Part shown: one piece after another, positions 1 to 12,653 of the stretch
Position numbering within the stretch: position 1 is the first letter of the stretch
Layout of the letters: the number at the start of each line of letters is the position of its first letter
Source of the DNA: Metallyticus violacea
Taxonomy: Eukaryota > Arthropoda > Insecta > Mantodea > Metallyticidae
Direction: 5' to 3'
Assembly (NCBI GenBank): GCA_030762175.1
Contig: CM060833.1
Location: 158,728,501-158,792,500 of the forward strand
Length of the DNA stretch: 64,000 nucleotides
The notes under the pieces: generated by a model
The model's database searches: none
Told to the model about the DNA's origin: nothing
Seen by the model: the letters and a program-made list of their open reading frames with translations, nothing else
Translations under genes and position numbers: made by a program

Positions 1-3000
1 ACAATCTCAAAGGTCTTTATACAAATTACTTTAACTGAAATAATATCCTAACACCTTGCCAAGTTGACTTTAGAAGAGAGATGTCAGTTATCAATGTCAG
101 GTCTTAAGTTATCACGGAAATACTGCCACGGTTAATCTTCGAGAGCCCAGTTCGGACATACTTAGTACCGAGTCTTGGGGTGAACAATGGGAAACGAAGC
201 TCTAGTGAAATGATGGTATTGTTATATAAAAGAAGGCGATTTCCTCTGCTATTAGAATTATTTATTGACATATCTGATGCTTCATAGGGACCCGATTATT
301 AATAAAAATGATAGTAACTAGTCTTCCTTTACTTTAGAGAACTTGACTGAATAACTAATGACGGCCGTTGGTGTTTCAGCAGCTCGGGGGTCCCGAGAGC
401 AGGGGTTGGTCAAGTCCCTGGCTTGTCCCGTCTCTCTCGGCCCTGTGCGGTGCATGACCTTGCCCTCTCTAGCGACGGTCACTAACTTCCCTCTCTAGAG
501 CTCGTTGTTAAACAGGATAATAACGGAAGTGGCAGTATTAGCTCCACACTCTTTACATGAGAGGCAACTCTGTTTGTTCTTATTCTTACTCTAGACGCCC
601 AATAGTTTCAACGGTCATTCAACCATCTGGATATACTTTTGCTCTAGGATGCAAATGTTTATTAACATGCTTTATGAGCTAAACTGTCCCGGAATAAGAT
701 AACAAAACGGATTTGTAGAGACTGCACCCATCCCGTTGTCCGCATATGACAAACAGGACGTGGTTAGCGACTTTAGTGCCAGCTAATTCCGCTTTGTTAT
801 GAAACAGTGCGGTTGTACGTTCTTCCTGGTTAATTTCCATTGCTATTTGCAATATGAAACAGGAAATGTTGTCTCAAATTTTCCCATTTAATTATAATTG
901 CTTCTGATGACAATTATAATAATACTTGCATCTTTTTCAGGTATTGTCTAATGCCAAGAATAGCATAACAATCAAGGGTATCAATGTTACAATTAGAATC
1001 AGGACTTCAATATTACATGTGTTAGTGTGTATGTAGATCTATTTGACTAATAAGTAATATTCAAGTAATCTTCCTGTAATACCGTGGTTGACAGTGCATA
1101 TGTGTGTCTTTGTTATGTTTCTGTAAAACAGATGAACGTGCAGGGCTTTTGTTGGAGAAGTTGGGAGAACAGAACAACAGCGTTGCCTTTGTTAATAGTT
1201 TCCCTTTTCAAATCCTCCCAGACGGGCTCACCGACTCAAGAGTCAAGTACTGTTACACTCTGAATCTGAGCACCGCCATATTGCGATTTCAATTGGTAAC
1301 TGTACTTATCATCAAAAGAAATGCCGCTTGCAGAAACACGTATTTTACAGAAACCAAGAAATTAGCTATTTCAAAGGGAGGCCGCATGTATGGCAGAAGC
1401 GTGCTTTATCTCAGACTTTTAGTGTAGGAATCTAATAAAGGGCGCATGTCTCCTCTTTCGTAGCGTGGGAATAGCAGATGTTTGTTTCTTGGTAAAACCC
1501 AAAAACTTCAACCAATCAACATATTACAAAAACCCGACGAATAAAATTGAACATGTAATAAACCATAACTTGTATGATTCAATAAAATTCTACACGAAAC
1601 TCAGTTCAATAATATTTAAAGGAATTAAATTTTCGCGAGGAGCACAGTGAATTCACATAATAGATTTAACATTAACTATAAGAAGCAAGTTTTAAGCATT
1701 CGAGGGTTAGTAGCAATTATTTAGTATCAGTCATTAGTTATTCAGTGTAATAGTAGATGAGTTAAGCCGTCGCGCAGAGTCAAAGTAAATCGATCGATCA
1801 GTGAGAGTTAGTTATCAATGCAGGAGTAATAGTAAGAATAGTCACGCCGAATCATTCATTAGGTATAGCCGTCCATGTGATATCACGATAAAGTCTTTAC
1901 AGTAAAGCGAGTAGTGTGATTATAAAGTGTTTACGCGAAATTATATTTCACTGTCAGATTTCAAAATTATGTCAAAGTGAGTAGATACGCGAGTGAAGAC
2001 AGTGAATTATAACCTGAGGGTAGATGATAAAGTACAATAGCACCAGAACAATAACCACACGACAGACACATAGTATGTTCCTGAACCTTTCAAATTGTCA
2101 AATAAATTAAATGTTCAACCAGAGCCGAACTTCATATTAATTCAGTAAAAAATCCCCTTCCTCTCTAAAGACTTCCAGTCATTAAAAACATTCCAAATTC
2201 CCCTGAGATCCCTATCCTCTGCATCGGAACCAGAGAAATAGGAGGCATCGAACTCATGACTTCAAGAGCCGAGGCAAGACAAGAAGAACATCTAATTGTA
2301 GGATTAAATAAATAACAATAAAGCACCGTCGATATTAAAATCCCCACTCACTATAGTTCCGGTTCTAAATAATTCTAAAGAATATGATATATTTAATCTA
2401 TTTTCTCTATTGTGACTTTTTGACCTGAACACGCGACAACATAACGCTCTAAACAACAAAAAATTTACACTAGAAAAATTTACCATATAACCAAAGCTTT
2501 TTATAGTGTAAATCATAATAACATGTTCCAAAATTTATACTTTTATGGCTTAAATTAGCATTCTCTAAATTTAGTTTACTCATATCTAACATTAAAAAAA
2601 TCCAAAACACTGTAATTAACTGGAACGAATCAAAATCTGTTAATATACTACTATTCGTAAAACATTGATTCCATAATCCTTTTATTGTTATTAAGAAATT
2701 TGAAAAACTTAATGCATGGCTCTAAAGAAAATGAACTATCACTAAATTATGATTAAATACAACTTTCCAGCACATAACAAGGCATAAGACTGTTTTATAA
2801 TTAATAATTAAATATGGTCACGCTATGTTCAGAAAACACTAATCTCGCCGCGCACATACAAGCAGCAAGATGATAAAGAATCTGGGGGAATGTCCATGCA
2901 CAACTCGAGAAATCTACGTCGGTGACAAACTGACAATAAAACCTTATAGCATATTGTTTTCATTATTCTCAACCGGATGCGCTTTGTGTGATACTGCGTA

Positions 3001-4817
3001 TCATTTTTCAGTGTCACGTTGCAGCAATTTCAGGAGCTTGGCTTCCTTTCACCAAGTTCGTTTGTGAAATAAATTGTACATCGCTAAAAGTTTATGAGAA
3101 TCAGTCATTTAATGTCGGTTTATGATTAGGTGAAACTGTGAGGAACTTTCATGTACTGGCAGAATGAAAGGAAAGTAGAGAGGCTTATTCTAATGATGAT
3201 GATTTGCATTTTCAAAAGAACAATGTTTCTCGAACTAGGATAATATACGTACGTACTTACCGCCGTTAGCTTCTATAATTATTTTCTTTGACCCAGTTTT
3301 GCTGTTGAACACATAGGGATCCTTGCCTTTTGTTTTGTAAAGCGGTTTAAAGTGAAAACCACAAGCTAACTAAACTAAAGTGCTATCCTATTCCAGCACA
3401 GTGGTGACCTCACCTTCAGAATGATATTACAGTAGCAAAACAAAACAACATCGGCGAGTCTTACGTAAACGTTTTTCATATGTCAACGATCCAGCTCGTA
3501 AATACAGATGTACTACAACTTTGTCCTACTGAGGGTAGAAAAAGGAGGCGAAGGGCACAAGGCAGGAAACTAAGGGGAGGGGGGTAAGTGACATATTTTA
3601 GAAAACAGGAAAATACAAAATAAGTAAACAAGCATTAATTTAATTTTATCTTCTTGACCTTCATTACTATTAGGGTTCTTCGTAACTATGACTTCAAGAT
3701 AACAAAACAAGAACGATAACGAAACCAGTGTACAATCATGCTCCGCCCCCCCCCCCCCCATGCCACTAATTGCACAGGTGTGATGACCTGATGAAAATTG
3801 AAGAAGCTTGTTACCACCATTTTGAGGTAAATAACAGGCAAATGACGATGGTTAATAGAAATCATTTACAGATTTATATTTATTAGCAAATAATTATTTT
3901 TCTGAAAATTTAACATGGCATTTAACAGCCTGTGAGATGGGCCAGAAAACTAATTTAAGTATCTCATACCATCATACTCATAGAAACACAATTCTTTGAA
4001 GTGAAATGGTGTGTAATAGATATAAATGGAACAAGACTGTCACATTTAACAACCAACACCTTTTTCGAAGCTCAGGGCTTTGTTTTGGAAAACTAAAAAA
4101 AGAAAGTTTATTCCTATATACTGTGGCTCTATTTGGAATACCATCTGTATAAAGCATCGTTTTATATCGTATATTTTTTTTAACCCAAGTTTAAATGATC
4201 TGCATCATTATTGTGGTATACTTGCTTTGTTACGCCATAGTACATAGTTAAATTGAGTGTTGGTTATGTTAGATGTAAATGTAAGTTTACAACATTTAAT
4301 TTTATTTTACAAGTTCCAAAAATTAAGCATATAAAGATCAGGTTAACACTCAAAATTAACCGGATGGAATAAATAGAAATAGAACCAAACACTACCTTCT
4401 ATTAAAACAAATGACAAATTACTATTGGTTTTTGTGGTAGGTATTGGTATGTGACTAAAACAACTTGTGAAAAGAAATCCTCAGTCCTTTCTGGACCCTA
4501 TTCCACAAGGCCCATACTTAATACATACAAGTGCGTTATTACAAATTCTTGTAAAGTGCGGTCTTGTAACTTTGACTGGGCACGTTTTCGGTATTTACTC
4601 AATGGCAGTCCTGACAGTGCAAACTGGTTATTAAATAAGCGAAGCATACACAAGCATGCATTACATTTATACAATGGATTTCGAACATGACAAGGAATTT
4701 CCGCACTTTGCAGTATGATAACTTTAATCCTGCCTACATCCCCACAGAAATAATGAATTTACAGAGCAAAACTTCTGTGATTAATATTTCAGTGTACCAG
4801 ACATGATGTACTAGGGC
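1..4817. other. 5' flank with no recognised gene
   Basis: I see no recognisable gene here. The only open frames are short and have no family resemblance. A GC-richer patch lies at about 360-505. A run of 14 C sits at about 3747-3760. The stretch 1690-2110 is rich in short CAGT/TAGT words and reads like LTR or 5'-UTR sequence, but no paired copy or primer-binding site was found, so it is not called. Confidence 0.5.
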
Positions 4818-5117
4818 AGATCCATAAGTTTCCGGCCTCGCCGATAAGAACTATCGCCTTCACAAAACACTTATCTGGTGTCATACTTTGTCTGTTAAGC
4901 AAATAATTGTAGCTGTACCTTCCGCTCCGCTGTGTTCAGTTGTTCAGATATAGTTGCATAAAGAAGACTATGTGTAGAAGATTGTGACATGTTCAAAATG
5001 GAGTATCGAGACGTTATTAAGTTCTTCACAAAAGAAGGAGTTACTCCAAATGAAATTAAACAGCGATTGGACGGTGTATATATGGAGAAGCATCCCCCTC
5101 ATATTCTACCGTAAAAG
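4818..5117 (+). mobile_element. mariner 5'-end fragment (AGTCCATAAG lineage, copy 1)
   Basis: This is the left 300 bp of a mariner (DD34D) transposon. It starts with the terminal sequence GATCCATAAGTTTCCGGCC and runs through the 5' UTR into the transposase start at about 4990. The N-terminal HTH begins there (MFKMEYRDVIKFFTKEG, then TPNEIKQRLDGVY). The same sequence recurs at 57301 and, inverted, at 23541. Similarity stops near 5117, before the second helix, so the copy is truncated at its 3' side. It cannot encode transposase. Confidence 0.85.
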
Positions 5118-6890
5118 AGGTAGAGAGGCAAGAAATTATTCGTAACAACGCTACCAGGCAGAATTTTGTTAGGTATTTTAATACTTTTCTGCAAATGCCA
5201 GTTATAGAGAATTCTAATTATTTCTTCTTGTAAAAACTTTTTTTTTTTACTTTATTATGAAAAAATGTTCATGAAACGCATTGAAACAAACGCGTAACAG
5301 TGAAGTATTTTATGCGGTATTTTATTTTATATACATATTCTTTAATATGTAACATTCTATACGTAACTCCAGTTACTTCTTTCGCAGCTTCTGGGGTTCT
5401 TTTTTTATACAATTTTATTCTATTTTGTTTTATTTTTCTTCGTGTAGCTAAAAAAACTCTGGCTAATTCTGCCTTTGCTCCTCTCTAATTCCAAATTTCT
5501 TCAGCTTAAAGATCTGTCTTTCTGAATTTACCTTTACGTGTGGTTAGGTGTTTACCAACAGAAGTTCAAGGCGCATCTTGTTGTGATGTAAGGAATGTTT
5601 TGATCTGTATGCTGTTTCATTACTTACTAGCTCTTATCTCAACTGTGCACACCTCTGAATCTGTAGAGCAGGATTATTGGAGCCTGTACCATTTGTAGAG
5701 TATGTTTGTTTCAAAATACGAGAGTAAGTCATTAAGTTACAAATTGCTACATGTTTGAATGAGGCACCTGAAGCTATTGTCACTAGATGTCAGCATTAGT
5801 CTAGTGGCAATTGGTTAGACGCGAGGCAATTAATGTTTACAAGCGAAACAGCAGTTGCAAGATGGCGGCGCTCCCGAGCGAGTGTACAACACTCGAGCAG
5901 CGCTCCGTTGTGCAATTTTTGTGAGCAAAAGATATGGAAAGATATAAAATAATTCCCATCTACGGTGAGAAGTACCCTTCACGCCAAGTTGTGCAGAAGT
6001 TCTCTGAAGAGCAGACACGTATCGGGCAGCAAACGGAGATAGCCTCGTTGAATGCTTAATTAGAGCACACAGAAGGGTAAATATAAGACACTGTGGTCGC
6101 TGTTCACTCGTCATGGTCTACCCTATAATGCATAACAGATTAGCGTCTGTGCACCAGGGTGTCACCCATACTAACCCCACCACACAAAATGCAAAGAATA
6201 ACCCACGGTTTGTTGACTGCGCTATTAAATGAGGTTGGTGCCGTAACAACTATTACAGTAATATTTTATGAAGGACAGGCGTTAATTCTAACGAAAGTTA
6301 GCATACTTTTACCGATTATTGATATTTAAAGAATGACCCTCCGGTATAGATCTTAGAGTGAGTTTAAAGGTTGGCTCGGTCGCAGGTGATGGAGTTCGCA
6401 CGCAAGCGCTACTTCCGGTCTCACGCTGCGTCAGCTGTTGCCATTGTTAGCAACGAAGCATTTCATTTATCGAGGGCCTGCGCGGTTTAATTTTACGAAA
6501 AAGAGCCTGGTCTCCTGCATCCATACTATTTAGAGGACTTTGAGGGGGGAATGTGGTATATCAAAAAACCCTAAGGTGAGAAGTCAGATATTGTTACGCC
6601 AATTAATTTGCTGAGTAACGACCCATTACTTGCACAGTAACTCAATTTCCATACAGCTCAGCGGCAGTTTACTTCATCTGCCGGCTTTGTATAACGCGTT
6701 TCTCATATAGTTCGTCTTCTTTTCTAAACACGTTCATTCTCTTCCCTTTCCCTTCTCTTCTTTTCTTCTTTCATTTATAGGTTCTTAATATGCAGATAGC
6801 GTATTTGCGTGAGGTTTTTGTGCAAGTTATTTCCTCGTCCTAAAATAAAATTTACAATAAGCTTTTGATTCTTCTAGTTCTCTAGATATA
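5118..6890. other. No recognised feature
   Basis: This is AT-rich sequence containing a few short uninterpretable open frames. A somewhat GC-richer patch at 5860-6120 has an open frame on the minus strand that resembles no family I know. Confidence 0.5.
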
Positions 6891-7510
6891 CCGAGGGTGT
6901 CAAAAATGTATACACACTTTCACATTAGATATCTATTTAATATATTTCAAAGTTGGACTGAAAAACAACAGTAATGTGTAGTATGATGTTCTGTAAACAG
7001 ATGTGATTCACATACATTATGATAGCGTTGCTACGTGACAGGTAAATCAACAATGAACAAATGAAGCCAAGATTATTGTATGATGTTTGCTACGTTATGC
7101 TAGCGTTGCTACAACAAAACGGAGTCAAGATTATTGAACAGCAGAAAGCAAAATTAAAGTATCCAAGGTACTGGATACGACAAAGAGGTGCGATTGAGCT
7201 TCCACCGCTTTCTCCAGATAACTCCGTTGGACTTCTACCTATGGGGAACTCTTAAGGATGTTGTATACCGTACAAAACCAGCTACAGTAGCAGCACTTCG
7301 GGAAGAAATTGAAACGGCATGTGCTGCAATCGCTAAGGACACTTTCGCAAACGTTACTCAATCAGTAGTTCAACGTACTCAGAAATGCATCGACGCCGAT
7401 GGTAGGCATTTTGAGCAACTGTTATAATTCTTGTAGCTGTTTCAGTTTTGTTATGTTATATTAACACATTTTTTTCTTTGCGTGAAGTGTGTATACATTT
7501 TTGGCATTAA
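6891..7510 (+). mobile_element. Deleted Tc1/mariner-superfamily element (CAGAGGGTGCC family, copy 1)
   Basis: The left end is CCGAGGGTGTCAAAAATG after a TA. The right end carries the inverted TGTATACATTTTTGGC and abuts TA. Residual transposase covers only the C-terminus: a degenerate PP.SPD stretch at 7199-7215, LDFYLWGTLKD at about 7210-7252, then an open tail (YRTKPATVAALREEIETA to HFEQLL) ending at 7427. The N-terminal HTH and first catalytic region are missing, and a frameshift separates the PP.SPD motif from LDFYLWG. At 620 bp this is an internally deleted, nonautonomous copy of the group also present at 11.4, 45.5, 51.9, 55.5 and 59.3 kb. Confidence 0.85.
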
Positions 7511-8750
7511 TACAATTTAGTAACGATATGCAATGGATTAATTGCAAAACAGTTTTCATTTATATCTATTTGCATATTATACATGTATCAGTTACAAGCT
7601 ACTGATGTCTTCTGTTCTAAGGTATTTAATACAGCTGACTCCAATCATCTGGTTAGTATAATTTACTTTCAAATTCTTCAATTTCAATGTTGATACGCAC
7701 TTGACAGGTTTCACATTAAAGTACCTCCAATATTTAGATATTTACCTTGAGAAATCAAATGCTGAGAAACAACATGACGTTCATTTCGGAAAAACTCCGG
7801 AATGGCGGTAGCAGATTTTTCTCTTTCCGTTATATTTTCGTCCTCTAACTCATTTTTCTTTTCTTACATTCAGTTTGCCCCTCTTTTCTTCCGTTGCTCA
7901 TTTACTTGCAACTGATATCTATGAGATCATGAGTTTGAATTCAGTTTGGGAGACATTTGATTGGGAACTTTAAGCAGCATTTTCTCAAAACAAAGGAACA
8001 GTGTTGGCTAGTTATAGGCACGCATGGTTTTAGGTTATACATGCACATATTTTCCATTCATGGATAGGCGTTAGCCTATTTTCACTATACTATAGATAGA
8101 CTATATAGCCAATGGAAGGCCAATGTTTCTCTTACCTTGTGGTCTCTAATTCAGTAATGCTTTGGGAAGTTTTTAATTTATCATTCTTTGTATATGTGTA
8201 AACAATTATCTTTCACAGTTGATAGATAAATTAAAATCTTAGCTTCCGGGTGTTGCCATGTCTTGAAAAGTTAAATTGAGCGTCACGTTTCTTGCAAACT
8301 TAGCTGTACTTTATCGAACGATAATTAATTTATCTTTTAACTATGAATTCGAGCCTTAGGAATTCATTTAATTATATTTCAATTTATTTATTATATCAGT
8401 TCAATTAAATATAGCTAAATTCTCTCTGATTTTTATACTTCACTGTAACTGCCACTACTGAACTGGAAATTCATCTCGCTGCTTGTATTCTTCTGTTCCT
8501 CATCACCATAGTGAGCATACGAACGACCATCTTCTTGAAAAACTTCATTTGCGATATGACCTCTTTTCTTCTATCTTGTTTTCTTTGGTTGTTTATCCTC
8601 CTTAGGTTTTGGATAGAATTTATGCCTTCTGGACATATAAGCCTGAGTCAGTAGGGAGATAATTATTTCTGTGAACACACATGCACACCAAGGGACTCTT
8701 TAAATGGGTGTTCGGACTAATACCAGATCCTCGAAGACATCATAGATACA
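7511..8750. other. No recognised feature
   Basis: This is AT-rich sequence. I could not assign any coding, RNA or repeat family. Confidence 0.5.
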
Positions 8751-8917
8751 TGGAAGGAAACATTCCAGGCCTAAATTTAGGGTATTTTCCCTGCATTTGC
8801 CATTTATGAGGACTGAGGAAAACCTGGAAAAAACCTCAGTCAGGGAGGACGGTCCTGGTGGGATTCAAACTCCAGAAACTTCCGCTCACAAGTCGTAACG
8901 ACCTCGGCCACCCGAGA
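8751..8917 (-). repeat. tRNA-derived SINE (TGGCCGAGG family)
   Basis: Read on the minus strand, this starts with a degenerate tRNA Leu/Ser-like head. The A box resembles GGGTGGCCGAGGTCGTTA and the B box is a mutated GGAGTTTGAATCCC. The family body follows (CTGAGGTTTTTTCCAGG, CCTCAGTCCTCATAAATGG, then a decayed GTACCCTAAACTTAGG). The 3' tail (CGCCTGTGGTGC...GGGCGTTAAA) is missing. Better copies are at 25928, 56200 and 62976. Confidence 0.75.
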
Positions 8918-9015
8918 GGATAAGCATGGAGGAAAAGCACAGGAAAACATCAGTTAAGTTAATCAGCAGCAGGATTTGAACCTGGGTGGAGACCATTACT
9001 GTAATAACTACTTTT
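8918..9015 (-). repeat. Second tRNA-like SINE head joined to the previous SINE
   Basis: On the minus strand a B-box-like CAGGTTCAAATCCTG follows an approximately 40 bp tRNA-like region. It is followed by TGTTTTCCTGTGCTTTTCC, which parallels the body of the neighbouring SINE. It directly abuts the SINE at 8751-8917, so it may be a diverged family member inserted at that SINE's head. Only one copy was seen. Confidence 0.45.
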
Positions 9016-9239
9016 GGGAGCTGAAGAGATGGCCAGCGATGTAAGGGGGGGGAGGCTTTATCTGCCAAGTAAAACATACGCACTGCATGGGTATCGTCTA
9101 TTCAAATACTTCGGCTAACCATTCTCATTGTTTAACGAAAGCACAGTATTAATGGTGAACAGTTGGACGTTTTAAATTGCCTGTTTTAGTTAAGTGTTAC
9201 TGTATAGTGTTACATATATATTAGTCTACTAATTATATA

Positions 9240-10660
9240 TACATACAAATAATGGATGTACCACAACAACGAAAGAAGGGAAAAATTATACATAATAAAG
9301 CTGGAGGAATTGAGAATATTGATAGCTACATGTGGTGAGTCGAGATAATAAACTTTAGATTAAAACAACCAAATTTACATGTACCCCGTGGTGTTCCAGT
9401 GAGAACAAGAACTAGAGTAAGAAGATTTGATTTGATTTATTTACGAGCGCTCTTTAACATCTCAGATCATTAGCGTCCCATTCAATTCAGGGAGTGAAAC
9501 GGTCGGTAAATTTTGCTCAGAGGCCTCTTCTTTCAGGCTTGAGGTTCTTTTTCGTGCCGTAAAACACGGAACCCCACTGCTTTTTAATTCCCTTCCGAAG
9601 GAAGCCATACTTAGGAATTTTACGCCCAAAAAAACAGGATAAGAGGAGAAGGGGTTGAAGCCGGCGAGTGTTCTCTATCTACTTCAGAAAATTAACCGGA
9701 GCGTACGAAAACGAATTTTTTTTTTGAAAGAAAGTTCCCACATATGCAAAACTTTTATATGATATTCGTAAAAGAAAGAACGCATTTCCATAAGGATTCA
9801 CTCTCTGAGATGAGTTATTAAAGAAATTAGCTACAAATGGAAAAAGGTGCTAAAATTAAAGGAAAGTATTAATTGAGAAGCCAAATGTAAATGAATGGGG
9901 CTGTAAGTATCTGAAAGCGATATGCCGCTCTAGAAAACAGAATCGTAATATTGTATGTATATGTATATACATATAATATACAATAACACAATATTATATA
10001 TAATTTATTTTTGATTATATGCTTCTCTAGTTCGTTATTTATATTACTGATCCAAGAATTTATTTTTCAATTTTAATATATACATATATTAATGAGACTT
10101 GGGTGGATAATAACAATTTTAACAACCAGGAAATGCTGGCAAAATGAAAGTCAACGAGGCGTATTGACTAAGTGGAATTTCGGTAACCGTCTCATTGTCG
10201 TTCATGCAGGATCAAAAATGGTGTTTGTGAAGAATTCATTATTAATTTTTCAGGCAGGCAAAACCTTGGGAGATTATCATGGATGGCGTAATGCATTTCA
10301 GAAAATTTGAGCTTTGGATAACAATCAGCTGGCTTATTTCCAACCTTTCAGAGGAGAGTGTTGTGGTTATGGATAATGCTCCGCAACACGCAGAAAAACA
10401 CGCCGTAAGAGAAAAGGTTAAATTATGGCTGCAAAATAGCATTCCTCGTTCTTCAACATATATGAGAAAATCTAACTATATATATTGATAGAGATCGATA
10501 AATTGCAAGAAAGCGTGTTCCGCATTGACGAAATATTAAAATTACATGACATGAAGCATTAGGTTTGCCCACATGCCTATGTGAACTGAACCCCATTGAG
10601 CTTGTGTGGTTCAAAGTAAAACACGCGCTATGAGAGAAAAAACGTTACTAGAGAAATTAA
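9240..10660 (+). pseudogene. IS630/Tc1-like transposase relic (INETWVD)
   Basis: This is a broken transposase of the arthropod IS630-like DDE group. An N-terminal start (MDVPQQRKKGKIIHNKAGGI) lies at 9253. A PTYAKLLYDIRKRKN-like segment lies near 9735-9785, and a WKKVLKLKES segment near 9838-9870. The first catalytic motif at 10085-10110 reads INETWVD where the family has (I)DETWVD, so the first Asp is Asn. NRLIVVHAGSK follows at 10186, then the second motif VVMDNAPQHAEKHAV at 10360-10400, and a third, mutated motif (CELNPIEL) at about 10580-10605. Several frameshifts and stops occur. An AT-rich stretch of about 100 bp at 9960-10080 interrupts the frame just before INETWVD. A SINE (9424-9638) lies inside the N-terminal part. 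Confidence 0.8.
9424..9638 (-). repeat. tRNA-derived SINE (GTGTAGTGGTTACC family), 5'-truncated
   Basis: In minus orientation the body of the family is present: CGTAAAAATCCTAAGTATGG-like, CCTTCGGAAGGGAA, CCTCAAGCCTGAAAGAAGAG, GCAAAATTT, then GATGTTAAAGAGCGCTCGTA and a TAAATAAATCAAATCAAA tail. The tRNA head is missing and several bases are lost in the middle. It sits within the IS630-like relic and so inserted later than that element. Confidence 0.85.
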
Positions 10661-11366
10661 TATATAAGCGTTACTGAATAACTAAAGCCATACACTTATG
10701 GCTTTTTTCCCCCTTCAGTCCTGAACATAGGCGCTGACTTTTGTTATACATTGGGAGAGGCTGCAACCTCCCTTTGTAATATTTGTAAATACAAACATCA
10801 GCGATATTAACCACAACACAAAGTTTGTAAATGTTCCTCCCCGCTGTAATTAAAAAGTATATTTCTATTAATGGTATGCATTAATAAACAGACAAATTAA
10901 TATAAAGTAACAAGTTTATGATTGTAGTGGTCTGAAATGAAGTAAATGACTTTGTTCAATTATATTTTATTAATTCGTTATTAAGTTAGGAAATGTTATG
11001 CTTATTAACTTCAGCCTGTAAGTGGTCAATGTTTTCTAAATGCATCATACACAAATACAGACTCTGTTTACTATACGTACGCTACTCGTGAACAATGCAC
11101 TCCTCTAACACATTGTATTATGAGCACACTTCTCTGACTAGCCATCTCTCCAGTTCCCAACAGTACCAAATGCACGAAAATATGCTACAACATTTCTAGT
11201 GCCTAGACGACTCCTATGATGTCAACGTTTCTGTAATTCCCTGACGCTAAGAGCTGACAGATGCTGCGTGTTGTGTCTGAGAAGCGGAGAGTATCATTCT
11301 TTTGTTTATTACCCTGTTTATATCCTTATTTATTTCATTTTTTAAAAAAATCGGAACTTTTCATTC
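10661..11366. other. No recognised feature
   Basis: This is AT-rich sequence between two DNA transposon relics. I see no coding or RNA signal. Confidence 0.5.
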
Positions 11367-12199
11367 ACAAAGGGTGCCAAAAAATGTATACACGCTTCAA
11401 CCAAAGAAAGATCTCTGTTAGCATAACAAAACTGCATTCACACAAACAGAAAATGATGAGCACTAATCATCTTAGACTTTTACAGTTACAACAGTTGCTC
11501 AAAATGCCCATCATCGGCGTCGATACACTTCTGAGTACGTTGAACTACTGATTGAGCAACGTTTGCGAAAGTGTACTCAGTGATTGCAGTACATGCCGTT
11601 TTAATTTCATCCCAAAGTGCTGCCACTGTAGCTGGTTTTCTACATATACAACATCCTTAAGAGTTCCCCATAGGTAGAGGTCCAACGGCAATTCTGTTCT
11701 GTACACACGTCTCCATTGCCTTTGAACTTCAACAGCATTCTCGGTTTTGCAATACCACTTCAGAATTGCGTTCCGGTAGCAAAGCTAGCATAACGTGATG
11801 TGAGTCAAATCTGTTTACAGAACATCATACGATAATCTTGGCTTCATTTGTTCATTATTGATTTAGCTGTCACGTAACAACGCTATCATAATGTATGTGA
11901 GTTGCATCTGTTTGCAGAACATCATACGATAATCTTGGCTTCATTTGTTCATTGTTGATTTACCTGTCACATAGCAACGCTAGCATAACGTAATGTGAGT
12001 CACATCTGTTTACAGAACATCATACGATAATCTTGGCTTCATCTGTTCATTGTTGATTTACCTCTCACGTAGCAACGCTATCATAATGTACGTGAGTTAC
12101 ATCTTTACAGAACATCATATTACACATTACTGTTGTTTTTCGGTCCAACTTTGAAATATATTAAACAGATATCTACTGTGAAAGTGTATGTGTACATTT
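11367..12199 (-). mobile_element. Deleted Tc1/mariner-superfamily element with tandem subterminal repeats (copy 2)
   Basis: The ends are AAGGGTGCCAAAAAATG at 11370 and GTACATTTTTGGCACC at 12191-12206. On the minus strand the transposase C-terminus (LDLYLWGTLKDVVY, then a frameshifted ETACTAI.STLSQT and HFEQLL tail) lies at about 11480-11680. The left part on that strand is a tandem array. A unit containing GATAATCTTGGCTTCAT begins at 11831, 11928 and 12026, giving a period of 97-98 bp with a fourth partial unit. The N-terminal HTH and first catalytic Asp are gone. The open frame at 12127-12348 on this strand is a chance frame over the end of the element. Confidence 0.85.
11795..12125. repeat. 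97-98 bp tandem repeat, about 3.3 units
   Basis: Each unit contains TCTGTTTACAGAACATCATA, then GATAATCTTGGCTTCAT, TTGTTGATTTACCTGTCAC and a GCAACGCTAGCATAA segment. Units differ by scattered substitutions. The same block occurs once or twice in the copies at 6891, 51910, 55482 and 59301, so the array arose by local expansion inside the transposon. Confidence 0.85.
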
Positions 12200-12206
12200 T
12201 TGGCAC

Positions 12207-12653
12207 CGTAGATGTATACATTGAGTGCTCCTCCGGCGGAAGGCATCGGGACATGTGACCTTTTAATCCATTGAGCTGCTACTGCTGGCCTATCGTTTAT
12301 CTTTAACACTATTAAAAAAATCCGTAGCATATGAGTCAATCCTTGCAAACTGACTTGCTGTCTTGAGTTCTCAGATTATTATGTAACTGCTGTCATCTGA
12401 ACGCCAAGAAACAGAACACAGGTGGTCTTTCTTAAATTAACTAAAACAAAATGCAGCTTCTAATGAAATAAAAAAGTTTTGTCCTTACTTGAGCATTACT
12501 GTGTGGTACTCACATATTAAGAACTAACCGTGACAAGAGTTTCGAGTTCGATAATAACGTTAGTTAATAAACTGTAATGTTACACTTCTGGAGTCTTGTG
12601 AATTGGACATTAAATAACTCGACAATGATATGCTGTGTTTCCTTTGGTTACAG
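12207..12653. other. Intergenic or intronic sequence upstream of the first kelch-like exon
   Basis: No element was recognised. The last 20 bases form a pyrimidine-rich run ending in TTTGGTTACAG, which is the acceptor of the downstream exon. Confidence 0.5.

Noticed and set aside
1690..2110. Possible LTR with CAGT-rich words
   Set aside because: No second LTR, primer-binding site, polypurine tract or gag/pol similarity is visible nearby. A self-comparison of a larger region would be needed.
9958..9984. Palindrome TATGTATATACATATAA
   Set aside because: Simple AT-rich self-complementary sequence in a decayed transposon. There is no sign of function.
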